Part shown: in pieces, positions 39,526 to 48,376 of the stretch
Layout: the number at the start of each line of letters is the position of its first letter
Numbering within the stretch: position 1 is the first letter of the stretch
Assembly: GCF_001274895.1 (NCBI RefSeq)
Contig: NZ_CP006841.1
Location: 1 to 64,000, forward strand
From: Corynebacterium lactis RW2-5
Lineage (GTDB): Bacteria; Actinomycetota; Actinomycetes; Mycobacteriales; Mycobacteriaceae
Direction: 5' to 3'
Length of the DNA: 64,000 bases
The notes under the pieces: model-generated
The model's input: the letters and a program-made list of their open reading frames with translations, nothing else
The model's database searches: none
What the model was told of the DNA's origin: nothing
Made by a program: the position numbers and the translations under genes

Positions 39526-40061
39526 CTAATTCGTCGCACTTAAGGCAGGGGGTGCTGTTGTGTAGCAGGCCTCCGCGAGATGTTTCGGCGAGATACGTGC
39601 CGGGTTTGGTGCTTACTGTGCTCAGGGTTACGAGGAGTGGGGAACAAGATTGCGCAGAAGCATGTCCGGGCTGCGATTACGCCTACCTCCCGCAGGGGAC
39701 TTCCGAGTTCACGCAGTATCTGAAGGAGCTGGGCTGGGCCGCGTGGGGTCGATGAGGTCAGTGACGTGGAAGTGGTACACCAACTGCGCCAGGTGCTGAA
39801 TGTGAAGGGGACGTAAGAGGCGTCAGTGCGAAGTCAGAAGGAGGGAAACTCACCTGGTTTAACTTGGCCTGAAGTCTATTTTTCTTGGTCGACCAAGGCC
39901 GATATCTCAGTTTGCTGACGCGACCAAGTGCGAGAGTTTGGGTACTAGCCAGGCATCGAGAAAGCGCAGAAGTTCGAAATATTGTGCCTAAATTGGGTGA
40001 AGTGATTGAGAGTCGCGGAGCCTAGAAATATCCCAGAGAATCGCTGGGAGGGGAGAATAGA
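39526..40061. other. Gene-free region bordering the CRISPR array
   Basis: No gene is supported in this 536-base stretch. A 79-codon open frame at 39516-39755 overlaps the terminator, has no ribosome-binding site and no recognisable domain; it may be a gene remnant. CTTGGTCGACCAAG at 39884-39897 is a perfect 14-bp palindrome. No promoter resembling a classical CRISPR leader is obvious on this side. Confidence 0.5.
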
Positions 40062-40929
40062 ATTGCGGGATTGCACTGATATCCCCTGATAGACTTCGCC
40101 GACACCAACAAACCTCAACCCACCCGCTGGGGATTGGTTCTCATTTCCCCTGATAGACTTCCGTTCAATGCCGTCTACCACGCGGAAAGGCTGGGGATTG
40201 GTTCTCATTTCCCCTGATAGACTTCATCCGCTGGCAACCCCGCCTACCCAACGGCTGGGGATTGGTTCTCATTTCCCCTGATAGACTTCGCATCAGCCAC
40301 GCCCTTCGACCTACCGCGCTGGGGATTGGTTCTCATTTCCCCTGATAGACTTCGAAAAAACAAAGATGGAAGCAACAGAAGGCTGGGGATTGGTTCTCAT
40401 TTCCCCTGATAGACTTCCCGGCTTTCGCACCGTTGACCAGCACACGCTGGGGATTGGTTCTCATTTCCCCTGATAGACTTCCCACTGCAGCATCTCCCAC
40501 CCGAGAGTCGCTGGGGATTGGTTCTCATTTCCCCTGATAGACTTCGTGGCTGGTCGATGGCCCACCGGTTGGGGCTGGGGATTGGTTCTCATTTCCCCTG
40601 ATAGACTTCGCGAGGGGTAGCTAAAGATGTCCTCGTCGCTGGGGATTGGTTCTCATTTCCCCTGATAGACTTCGCGACGGCGAGCAGGATTGTCGCGTTA
40701 CGCTGGGGATTGGTTCTCATTTCCCCTGATAGACTTCTTCTCAATCTTTGTTGCTTTGCCAAGTGGCTGGGGATTGGTTCTCATTTCCCCTGATAGACTT
40801 CGGAGACGGCAGTTGACCTAGCAGCGTTCGCTGGGGATTGGTTCTCATTTCCCCTGATAGACTTCGCACGGGCTTTTAGCCTCAACGTCCTAGGCTGGGG
40901 ATTGGTTCTCATTTCCCCTGATAGACTTC
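40062..40929 (+). CRISPR. Type II-C CRISPR array: 14 repeats, 13 spacers
   Basis: Repeats of 36 nt (5' part GCTGGGGATTGGTTCTCA, 3' part TTTCCCCTGATAGACTTC) recur with an exact 64-bp period from 40126 to 40894, separated by 28-nt spacers. Thirteen repeats are identical. The first, at 40062-40097, is degenerate in its 5' half but intact over its last 15 bases. The guide orientation is plus: the tracrRNA anti-repeat found at 45575-45591 pairs with the repeat 5' part that follows each spacer. Each repeat 3' end holds TGATAGACT, an extended -10 (TGnTAnnnT). The array converges with the cas genes. Spacer origins were not searched. Confidence 0.98.
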
Positions 40930-40979
40930 AAAGGGCCGTAAAAAGGCTTTCTGAGCAGGTTTATCAGGGGATTTTTATT
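40914..40979 (+). terminator. Array-end terminator built from an inverted half-repeat
   Basis: TCCCCTGATA of the last repeat (40914-40923) is complementary to TATCAGGGGA at 40962-40971, which is followed by TTTTTATTT. The 10-bp stem would stop plus-strand array transcripts before they run into cas2. Confidence 0.6.
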
Positions 40980-41302
40980 TAAAAAATCTCGAGCTGTTCG
41001 GGCGTTTTTTCAACCTTCTTTGGTGAAGCGTTAGAAAAACGAAATGCATTTGACCACTGTTTGTCGGTGAGTGGGACGATTCGAACTTCTCCTTCATGGG
41101 GAAGCTTGGCCTTAATGTCTTTTGCAATTTTTGCTAGTTGTGCCCCGAGAGGAAGGTACTGGACATAGACGCTGTATTGGACGCGGCTAAAACCGCTATC
41201 CAATAGATAGTTGCGAAACTTGGTCGCTTCCTTTCTTTCTGTCTCAGTCTTTACTGGCAGATCGAACATAACTATGCACCACATCCGCTTATCTCCGGGC
41301 AT
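40979..41302 (-). CDS. cas2: CRISPR-associated endoribonuclease/integration protein Cas2
   Basis: Cas2 is the dimeric scaffold of the Cas1-Cas2 spacer integrase. The 107-residue protein has the usual length, with the ferredoxin-like first strand MWCIVMFDLPV (metal-site Asp about 14) and the region DSGFSRVQYSVYVQYLP typical of type II Cas2. The ATG shares one base with the cas1 stop (TAATG). The stop lies 50 nt beyond the last repeat, in a convergent arrangement with the array. Confidence 0.96.
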   Translation of the reverse strand: MPGDKRMWCIVMFDLPVKTETERKEATKFRNYLLDSGFSRVQYSVYVQYLPLGAQLAKIAKDIKAKLPHEGEVRIVPLTDKQWSNAFRFSNASPKKVEKTPEQLEIF

Positions 41303-42204
41303 TATTCTTCAGCCTTAAAGGGACCGCACCACGTAGGCACTCTGAACTGTTGAATATCACCTTCTGCGTACAAGCCGAACTGTTGTGCAAGTGAACCGAG
41401 CATTGTTGATACGGTACGGCCGTCAGCGTGAAACTGAGAGCTAGAAGCAGAAACGAGCTTCCGCCGCGTTTCGGGGTCCTCCATTGCGGAATTGCCAGGA
41501 AGCTGCGCTACGTAGTAATCAATGGCGGGGCGAAATGGCTCGAGGAGATCATCAACCAAATTGAAACCATTCGACCGCGAATGGTGAAAAACCCCCAAGG
41601 CAGGCCAAAGCCCTGCTTCGGTGACCGCTCGGATGCAGTGCCCACGAAGGATTGTGTATCCGTAATTTAGCGCGGCATTTAAGAGATCGCTCCCCTCTTG
41701 GTCTCTGCTTTCTCCTTCAGAGAAGTAGGCCGACCAATATAGTCTTGCTGCCTGTGCTTCGACATTAGAGGGGTCCCCAGATCGTACTGTTGAAGTGAGC
41801 GCTTCCAGGTCTTTAGCTTCTTGAGCGTGTCCGAGCGCACGAATTGTGTTGGCTTGTCCTCTAACTTTTGCTCGGACAAGATTCGCCCACGCTGCTTTTC
41901 TTCGTGGAAGGGTCATTTTTGACTGGGCGATTTGGCGCGCCCCCACACGCGTATGTGTGGACCAACCTGAAGCGACACTAACTGGAACGCCACGCCAGTC
42001 AGTGACAACCACTGGGATTCCATTTTGGCCGAGCATACTTAGGAGCCCTGAGGAAACATCAGTTTTATCTGCGATGACTAGGACTGCAATCTCCGCAAGG
42101 CTGACCTTCTTCTCGGATCCGTCACGGTATGTAGCTTTTATACGTCCGCGCTCGTAGCTGATACGACCGTTGAAAGACGTGAAGTCGAGCACCCGCCAAC
42201 TCAT
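41302..42204 (-). CDS. cas1: CRISPR-associated integrase Cas1
   Basis: Cas1 is the metal-dependent integrase that inserts new spacers at the array. The 300-residue protein has the two-domain layout of type II Cas1. Active-site residues are visible: Glu149 in the VEAQAARLYW helix, His207 or His208 in GVFHHSRSNGFNLVDDLLEP, and acidic residues 218-222. The start overlaps the cas9 stop by 4 nt and the stop overlaps cas2 by 1 nt. No csn2 or cas4 gene follows, which fits subtype II-C. Confidence 0.97.
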   Translation of the reverse strand: MSWRVLDFTSFNGRISYERGRIKATYRDGSEKKVSLAEIAVLVIADKTDVSSGLLSMLGQNGIPVVVTDWRGVPVSVASGWSTHTRVGARQIAQSKMTLPRRKAAWANLVRAKVRGQANTIRALGHAQEAKDLEALTSTVRSGDPSNVEAQAARLYWSAYFSEGESRDQEGSDLLNAALNYGYTILRGHCIRAVTEAGLWPALGVFHHSRSNGFNLVDDLLEPFRPAIDYYVAQLPGNSAMEDPETRRKLVSASSSQFHADGRTVSTMLGSLAQQFGLYAEGDIQQFRVPTWCGPFKAEE

Positions 42205-45200
42205 AAGGAATCAATCTGGATGGAAACTGGCAGGTTACCGCGAGCTGATAGTCGAGGTCGACCATGGGCATCTCGCCGAACGATTGTTACCCCTCCAAGG
42301 CCAAATATTTTGTTAACGGCGGGCAGCCAGCCAGGACTGTCGATGACTTTTTTACAGTCTGTATCCATTTCATCCGTAATGCCTTCTGCAGATAGAACTG
42401 CTGGCTTCAACCGTAGGCGTGCATCAGAGTAGAACCCCTTAACGGTCCATGAACGAATGTCTCCGAACTCTGCAAGGAATGTTTCCGCCTGGCCAGTAGC
42501 TACCTTCGAGGCATCGAAGTGTAGCTCGTCGCCAACCACAAACCAGGTGATGTACTCTGCTGTTCCCTCTCTTAGCGCCTTGCGTAGTTTTGCTTCGCAT
42601 TGGCGAACTGAAATGGTTTGCGGAGGAAGATCAACGGTAAACAAATCCTCGTGCTGATGCCGAACCAAATCCACGGTGTACACGCGCATCATGCAATAAG
42701 CATGACGCTTCCCGACTGGAACACGGTATAGGCGTGCATGGTGGAAGGATGCTCCCAACTCTGCATATCCTCCACGCACCGCGATGGCACCAGCCTTGAC
42801 ACCGAAAAACTCAATTTTGTCTTCCGAATTCAGATGAGTGCCGTTGACAACGATGCTTCGCGTCGGATTCTCTGGTAGTCCGTCCTTCCAGTCGAAGTCG
42901 GGGAGCCGTGTCAAAGCGCACCATAGTGCTGGCGAAGCTGCTCGGTCGATAAGCGCGACCGGAAGAGCATCACCGACTTTCGCAGAGTCCAGCTTCCCAA
43001 TCCCCGCTTCATGGGCTTGTCCGTTGCCCAATCGTAGTCTCAGGTTTTGTGTGACCGCGATTCGATGCTGGTCTAAGGCCTCTTGAAGCATTGGAACTGC
43101 GGATTTCATACGCAAATTCCACTGCTCGAAAAGGTACCTATCCTGTTGATTTCGGCCTTTGTATTCTTTCCATGTACCGAAGTCGGTATCGGGTTTCTGA
43201 ATGATGTTTTCTGCTCGTCGAAGGTTCTCTCGTTCGAGAATTGTCTGCGCCGTAGTGTAATTCATCAGTGCAACGACTGCGGCGTCAATCGCATGGTGGC
43301 GACGGTCTAGGCGATTCTTGCCATGACCGCCCCCAAGCATCGTAATTTGCTTTTCGATTCCAGCAGCTTTTCGAGCTGATGCTGTCACAGTTCCGCTGAA
43401 CACGCGAATCTTTGGAGTTGACCTGCCCTGCTTCGCAAAATGACTAATCATGCGGTGCCGCAGCTCGATGGCCATCCACGCGACGGATTCGATACTGCGT
43501 GCATCAATCTTGTCGTCGCTGGAAGTTCGCTTCAAGTTCTTGATGACCGATTGCTGAAAATCCCTCATTTCCCGCGTAGATAGGCCGCTATCGGTCGGCC
43601 ATTGATTGACACGATCGATTGCCCCTTCGAGAGACACACTAGGACCAGACTTTTCGCTGTTAGCCCAGACGGCAAAAGGAAGCTTGCCTTTGCTTAAATT
43701 GCATCTATGGCACGCGGCGAGCAGATTATTGCGTCGATTGGTAGAACCTGCTCCTGCACGAGGGACGATGTGGTCCATTTCTGCGGACTTGAAAGTAATC
43801 GTGGTGCCACAGTAGGCGCACTGTCCGTTCTGTCGCTGGATTGCCTGGTAGCGAAGCATATCACTGCTTCGGACGCGCCCTTCGATTCCCAGTTTTTCTG
43901 CAATTGCCTGTCTGGTTTCAAGGTTCCGCGTTGCCCGTTTGCTGTTTCCCCGCTCAATTTCTCGAGCTACAGATGCACTCTTGAAACCATCGCGGGCCGT
44001 CTCGATATTCACTGACAGGGGCGTGCCCCATCGCTTTTCTGCGAGCAGGATCCAGCGGTTGATGGCAGACAGTGTCCTATCTACTGCAGGGTTTCCAGTA
44101 GGTTCCGCAATTGGTGCAGCGGCTGGCTTCCAGTGGGCATCTACACCAAATATTTCTTGCCGGGCTTCGTGGAGGTCGGCCTCGTTGTTGAGGATATATT
44201 TGGCGATCTTGTCCAGAGTTTTAACTGAGTAGGCGGCTCGTCCATGAGGAAGCTTGACTGTTTCCAGTTTTTCCATTTCCTCGGGTGGTAGCGACCGAAT
44301 GGCTGTAGCTGCAGCAATCGATTCAGGAGACCCTTCCTCGGGAGCCTCAACGTTCGAGAGTTCCGAGATAAGGGCGCTACGCATTGCAGTACTTCCCTTC
44401 CTCCAGAACTCGCGTAATGACTTCACCTGGCAGTTCCACATGATCTGATGTGTTTGGTTGATTGGCGGCGTCGCAGACATTCTCTCGCCATCGTCGTTAG
44501 CGCTGGCAGTGCCCTTTAGCAATCCCCGATCAATGCCAAACAATTCTGCAATGTCGGTCCACGTCGGGCTAGTTTTTTGCGTCCAGTTGTTAAGAAAGTT
44601 GAATGCCTTCTGCCGTTCATTAACCGTTAGTCGGCGCTGAGCAAAAGTCGGTGACGAAGGGTCGGCAATTCGCACGTTAGCGAGAAGACTGATGATTCGA
44701 TACTCGTTGAAGGCGAGTGTTGCGCGCCATGCTCGTGGTTGTGACGGATCGAGCTCGTCCTTGCCAACGAATTTTTCCGCGGAACCTTTGGGGCTTTTTG
44801 CGTAGAAGACCTTGAGCAGGAGTTCGTGGACAAACTGCGGTTCGAGGTCCTGCACGGATGCGATCTTGAGTAATTCGTTGGCGAAGTCCTGCTGGTTGAG
44901 AGTCTCTGATAAGAATCCGTTCTCGCCGCGCAATTGTGTTGCGCCATGCGGAAGAGCACCCACCAATTGGGCCAGGGTCGGCGTCGATGGGATTGGCTTC
45001 CGGGCAGCCTCTCTAGCCTTTTGCTCGAGGATAGTGAACTTATCCGAGGCTTTGCGTTGAGTACACAAACGCTCCGCAGGGATGTAAGGGTTCCGCCATC
45101 CACGGTGGCGAGCAATGTGTCGGACAGCAATGGATAGCAGCTTCTTCATCTGCTCGTGGTCCTCGACCTTTTCAGTTGCCAAAGTAGCTCGAGCCGACCA

Positions 45201-45503
45201 CGCGATTTTGTCAGCTTCCTTTTCCAGGTCAATCAATGGGAAATCATGTTGTGTAAGGAAGGTATCCAACGCGGCTAGGCGCTTCCTTCGCGCCGCGTAC
45301 AGCCTTCGGGTACGTCGCGCAACTCCTGAAACAGCTTTGCGGGTCTTTGCTTCTTTTTGGCTATTTGGGTCTAAGCCAGAGTCGTGGATGAGCGACATTG
45401 AGTTGAGGAGCCGAACCGGCATTCCCTTTTCATCGACCTCGATAGCGGAAAAGCCCACCGAGAAGAGTCCGACATCGATTCCAACTACGTAACGCGTTGT
45501 CAT
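42201..45503 (-). CDS. cas9: RNA-guided endonuclease Cas9 (type II-C)
   Basis: Cas9 cuts DNA matched by crRNA paired to tracrRNA. The 1100-residue protein is in the compact II-C size range. RuvC-I is GIDVGLFSVG (Asp10); an arginine-rich bridge helix (RRTRRLYAARRKRL) follows near 62-75. RuvC-II is VNIETARDG (Glu501), the HNH domain has MDHIVPRAGAG (His578) with CxxC-type AYCG and ACHRC, and RuvC-III is HHAIDAA (His737, Asp740). The C-terminal part would be the PAM-interacting domain. All catalytic residues are intact. The ATG has a GGAG site 7 nt upstream, immediately after the tracrRNA terminator. Length and guide RNA resemble Corynebacterium diphtheriae Cas9 as I recall it. Base composition looks less GC-rich than flanking genes. 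Confidence 0.98.
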   Translation of the reverse strand: MTTRYVVGIDVGLFSVGFSAIEVDEKGMPVRLLNSMSLIHDSGLDPNSQKEAKTRKAVSGVARRTRRLYAARRKRLAALDTFLTQHDFPLIDLEKEADKIAWSARATLATEKVEDHEQMKKLLSIAVRHIARHRGWRNPYIPAERLCTQRKASDKFTILEQKAREAARKPIPSTPTLAQLVGALPHGATQLRGENGFLSETLNQQDFANELLKIASVQDLEPQFVHELLLKVFYAKSPKGSAEKFVGKDELDPSQPRAWRATLAFNEYRIISLLANVRIADPSSPTFAQRRLTVNERQKAFNFLNNWTQKTSPTWTDIAELFGIDRGLLKGTASANDDGERMSATPPINQTHQIMWNCQVKSLREFWRKGSTAMRSALISELSNVEAPEEGSPESIAAATAIRSLPPEEMEKLETVKLPHGRAAYSVKTLDKIAKYILNNEADLHEARQEIFGVDAHWKPAAAPIAEPTGNPAVDRTLSAINRWILLAEKRWGTPLSVNIETARDGFKSASVAREIERGNSKRATRNLETRQAIAEKLGIEGRVRSSDMLRYQAIQRQNGQCAYCGTTITFKSAEMDHIVPRAGAGSTNRRNNLLAACHRCNLSKGKLPFAVWANSEKSGPSVSLEGAIDRVNQWPTDSGLSTREMRDFQQSVIKNLKRTSSDDKIDARSIESVAWMAIELRHRMISHFAKQGRSTPKIRVFSGTVTASARKAAGIEKQITMLGGGHGKNRLDRRHHAIDAAVVALMNYTTAQTILERENLRRAENIIQKPDTDFGTWKEYKGRNQQDRYLFEQWNLRMKSAVPMLQEALDQHRIAVTQNLRLRLGNGQAHEAGIGKLDSAKVGDALPVALIDRAASPALWCALTRLPDFDWKDGLPENPTRSIVVNGTHLNSEDKIEFFGVKAGAIAVRGGYAELGASFHHARLYRVPVGKRHAYCMMRVYTVDLVRHQHEDLFTVDLPPQTISVRQCEAKLRKALREGTAEYITWFVVGDELHFDASKVATGQAETFLAEFGDIRSWTVKGFYSDARLRLKPAVLSAEGITDEMDTDCKKVIDSPGWLPAVNKIFGLGGVTIVRRDAHGRPRLSARGNLPVSIQIDSL

Positions 45504-45513
45504 TTTTGCTCCA

Positions 45514-45592
45514 AAAGATTAGGGCCCCGAAGGGCCCTAAGGAGCAATCGGAACCGCTAACGAGGCGGTCCTTACTGAGGATTGGTTCTCAA
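45514..45592 (-). ncRNA. tracrRNA: tracrRNA
   Basis: On the minus strand just upstream of cas9, TGAGAACCAATCCTCAG (45591-45575) is an anti-repeat that pairs with 17 nt of the repeat 5' part, with one G-U wobble. It is followed by a stem (45550-45557 with 45565-45571, one bulge, loop CTCGTTA), a GATTGCTCC linker and a 9-bp terminator hairpin (45519-45527 with 45532-45540, TTCG loop) with TCTTTT. TATCAT at 45604-45599 is a suitable -10, giving a start near 45592 and a length of about 79 nt. The exact ends are inferred. The RNA is encoded in the same direction as cas9. Confidence 0.9.
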
Positions 45593-45887
45593 TAAGAAAT
45601 GATAGCACAAAGCCCAAACGCAAAGCCTAGGAAGGTAGACGCTTGTTAAGGAAGCGACCTTTCACCTGTGTAAATAATACTCACAAAAGAGTACCAAAAC
45701 ATTTGGATTGCAAAGTGTTTGAGCTAGGGAACAGGTGTTTGATTCTTTTGGCTAGTGACTTTACAGGTGGATGTTGTATCCGTGACTAAGCTCATCCCCA
45801 CTCCCACCCAAACACTGCTAAACTTTGTGAAACGAAACCTCCAGAATCAGCCTCTACCGGAAAAGCTTGACCGCGCAGGAGCCCCTC

Positions 45888-46223
45888 ATGCAGTACTTTC
45901 TCACCGTCCACGGCCGCAAGGACATCAATGCCTACGACTCTGACGAAGAGATGCGCGCTGCATTTGAGCGCGTCGGCAAGTTCAACCAGAAGCTGCAGGA
46001 CAACGGGCATTGGGTGATGGGCGGCGGCCTAGTCCCGCCGGAGCAGGCCGTGACTATCATGCCGGACGGCACTCAGGACGCGGCGCCCTACTACGACGCT
46101 GAGACGTTCCCCTCGGGGTTCTGGATCATTGAGGTCGAGGACGAAAACCAGGCCATCGACCTATCCCATGAGGCAGCGAAGGCCTGCGCGCAAGGTGTCG
46201 AAATGCGCGCAATCGCGGATTAG
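45888..46223 (+). CDS. YCII-domain (DGPF-type) protein
   Basis: This 111-residue protein starts MQYFLTVHGRKD and has the single alpha/beta YCII-related fold, including MGGGLVPPEQAVTIMPDG and a GFWIIEVEDENQAIDLSHEAA segment typical of the sigma-factor-associated DGPF subgroup. No ECF sigma factor is adjacent. ATG 45888 has AGGAG 6 nt upstream, which rules out the in-frame start 7 codons earlier. The stop overlaps the convergent SDR gene by 4 nt. Function is unknown. Confidence 0.85.
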   Translation: MQYFLTVHGRKDINAYDSDEEMRAAFERVGKFNQKLQDNGHWVMGGGLVPPEQAVTIMPDGTQDAAPYYDAETFPSGFWIIEVEDENQAIDLSHEAAKACAQGVEMRAIAD

Positions 46224-47086
46224 CGCAGTCCGTGCACCCGCCGCATTAGCGTCAGCATCGCCTGCGTCGGAATCGCCCGCACCAAGGACACAACAACGCG
46301 TGCCGACGACCCCTCGGCCACCAACGCCACCGGCCTTTCTGCGGCAACCTCTCGCATGACAACGTCCGCAATCTGGGAGGCCGGAATGCCCTTGGCCTCA
46401 TTCGCGTCAAGACGTGTCAGCATCCGCTTCACATCGTCGGCGTAGACGGATTCTTCTTCGCCGTACTTCGTGCGGCGCTGCGAAATGCCGGTATTAATCG
46501 AGCCCGGCTCCACCACCGTGACCCCAATGCCGAACTGTGCAACCTCGCCGCGCAGGGCCATCCCGAACCCTCGGATTGCGGCCTTCGTCGCCACATAAGA
46601 AGAGCGATACGACAGCGGCAAACCGCCCAACATCGAACCGACCAGCACGACCCGGCCGCGCCCTGCGGCACGCATGTCGGGCAGCAGCTTCTGCAGCAAC
46701 TCGACCTGCCCTAAGACATTGACCTGGAATAGTCGCTCGAGGGCATCGCGAGGCAACTCCTCAAAGGGGCCCGACTGGCTCTCGCCGGCATTGGCAACCA
46801 CGACATCAAACGGGCCACGCGCAGCGATTGCAGCAATGTCGTCCTGGCTCTCCATGTCCAGGGCCAGCATCTCCACGCCATCCGGGTGCGGCGCCTCCGC
46901 GCCTCGGCGCGAGGTGCCTATCACCTCGAAACCGGCCTTCATCAGAGCCTCCGCGCAGGCCCATCCAATTCCCGATGAGGCCCCGGTCACCAGCGCGCGA
47001 GGCCTGCTGTCGGGATCAGTGCCGCGTGAATTGCCGATAACCTGCGGTAACTTCGGCCCATGCGTCAGCGTCGTGCGGAAACTCAT
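46220..47086 (-). CDS. Short-chain dehydrogenase/reductase
   Basis: This is an NAD(P)-dependent oxidoreductase of the classical SDR type. The 288-residue protein shows the cofactor motif TGASSGIGWACAEA, the NAG motif VVANAGES and the active site SSYVATKAA (Tyr-x-x-x-Lys). Arg residues after the second strand (TSRRGAE) suggest NADPH preference. The gene overlaps the enoyl reductase-like gene upstream by 4 nt (ATGA), so the two are one operon. The substrate is not evident; a lipid role is suggested by the partner. Confidence 0.88.
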   Translation of the reverse strand: MSFRTTLTHGPKLPQVIGNSRGTDPDSRPRALVTGASSGIGWACAEALMKAGFEVIGTSRRGAEAPHPDGVEMLALDMESQDDIAAIAARGPFDVVVANAGESQSGPFEELPRDALERLFQVNVLGQVELLQKLLPDMRAAGRGRVVLVGSMLGGLPLSYRSSYVATKAAIRGFGMALRGEVAQFGIGVTVVEPGSINTGISQRRTKYGEEESVYADDVKRMLTRLDANEAKGIPASQIADVVMREVAAERPVALVAEGSSARVVVSLVRAIPTQAMLTLMRRVHGLR

Positions 47087-48279
47087 GCGTGATCCGCCTG
47101 AATGGTCATGCCGTTTTCGCGCAAACGCCGAAGCAGAGCATCGCCGAGGGCAACCGTCGGCGTGAGGACGCCGGAGACATCGGGAAGCTCATCGTGGGCC
47201 AGAGCCAAGGCGCAGTTGGAGATCATCATGGCGGTGCCCTCGTAGCCGGGGTCCTGCTCCAGGGACACTAGCGATTGCCAGCGCGCACCGGAGGTATCGG
47301 TGGTGTAGCCCTCGATAGTGAAGCGACCCTCGGCACGTTCGGCCTCGGAGGGGCCCTCACCGGGCTTCGGCAGCTTCGCATCCAGCAGCTTCGCGGTCGG
47401 CGGGAAGGACAGTGCCGCTAGGCCTGCCAGCATGCCGAACTTGAAAGCGAACGCGCGCAGCAGCCCCTTGACTCCGCGGCCGACGTTCATCAGCTCGCGG
47501 TAGCGGAAGCAATCGCCGTATCCGGTCAGATGCGCCGAGCGCTGCACAACACGGGTGTTGTACGGGCCCATGAAAAACGGTGCACGCCATGCACCGCGGA
47601 AACGCGCCGGGCGCAGGTCCTTGCCAAAAGCACCCTGGTCAGGGCCGGGGGCGGCAAGCGCGTATGGGTTAGCCAGGATGCGGCGCAACTTCGGGTCGGC
47701 CTTCGCCGCGGCAAGCTGGGTGCGCACCGAGTCGATGGTGCCTCCCGACGCGCCACCCTTGACGTGCTTGACCAGCAGGGTCGTCTCACCAAGGCTGGTG
47801 TGGGCGGCGTCGTAAAGCGCACGGACGGTGATGTCCGAGGGGATTGAGTCGAAGCCGCAGGAGTGGACGATTTTCGCGCCGGTGGACTGTGCGATTTCGT
47901 GGTTTTGTGCGATGGAGTCGTGGGCGAAAAGAACTTCGCCGGTCAGATCGACGTAGTGCGTGCCGGCCTTCGCGCACTCGGCGACCAGCGTCTTGCCGTA
48001 CTTCCAATAGGGGCCGACAACTGTCAGAACCACCTTGGTGTCGGCGGCAATCTTGGCCAGCGCGGCTTCGTCATCGGCGTTGGCGACAATACGTGGCCAA
48101 TCCTCTACGTCGGCCTCGCGCGCAACCTTGGTCAGTCGCGCAGGGCTGCGGCCCGCAAGTGCGACCTTCGTGCCTTCCGGGGCGTGCTGGGCCAGGTAGT
48201 CAACTATGAGGCGACCGACGAAGCCGGTCGCGCCATAGATCACGATGTCGTAGGGGCGACTGTCATGTGAGGTGCTCAT
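47083..48279 (-). CDS. Saccharopine dehydrogenase-like trans-acting enoyl reductase family protein
   Basis: This 398-residue protein has an N-terminal Rossmann fold (YDIVIYGATGFVGRLIVDYL) and the saccharopine dehydrogenase-like layout (VVGPYWKYGKTLVAECAKAGTHYVDLTGE, HSCGFDSIPSDI). Mycobacterial members include the trans-acting enoyl reductase of phthiocerol/phenolphthiocerol synthesis. I start it at ATG 48279 (MSTSHDSRPYD); a GTG nine codons upstream is possible. It is followed by the SDR gene with a 4-nt overlap. The actual substrate in this organism is unknown. Confidence 0.82.
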   Translation of the reverse strand: MSTSHDSRPYDIVIYGATGFVGRLIVDYLAQHAPEGTKVALAGRSPARLTKVAREADVEDWPRIVANADDEAALAKIAADTKVVLTVVGPYWKYGKTLVAECAKAGTHYVDLTGEVLFAHDSIAQNHEIAQSTGAKIVHSCGFDSIPSDITVRALYDAAHTSLGETTLLVKHVKGGASGGTIDSVRTQLAAAKADPKLRRILANPYALAAPGPDQGAFGKDLRPARFRGAWRAPFFMGPYNTRVVQRSAHLTGYGDCFRYRELMNVGRGVKGLLRAFAFKFGMLAGLAALSFPPTAKLLDAKLPKPGEGPSEAERAEGRFTIEGYTTDTSGARWQSLVSLEQDPGYEGTAMMISNCALALAHDELPDVSGVLTPTVALGDALLRRLRENGMTIQADHA

Positions 48280-48376
48280 GCATAAGGAGGGTAACCAACT
48301 GCTCACTCGTTCGCTGACAAAACCATAAGTTTATTGGCATTAAGCATTGATGCAGGTAATTTTTACGGTTCATTTG

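Noticed and set aside
39871..39879. GAAGTCTAT resembling an inverted end of a CRISPR repeat
   Set aside because: Only nine bases match, with no spacer periodicity; chance is likely.
39945..40208. Minus-strand frame across the first CRISPR repeats
   Set aside because: It reads repeat and spacer DNA and is an artefact of the array.
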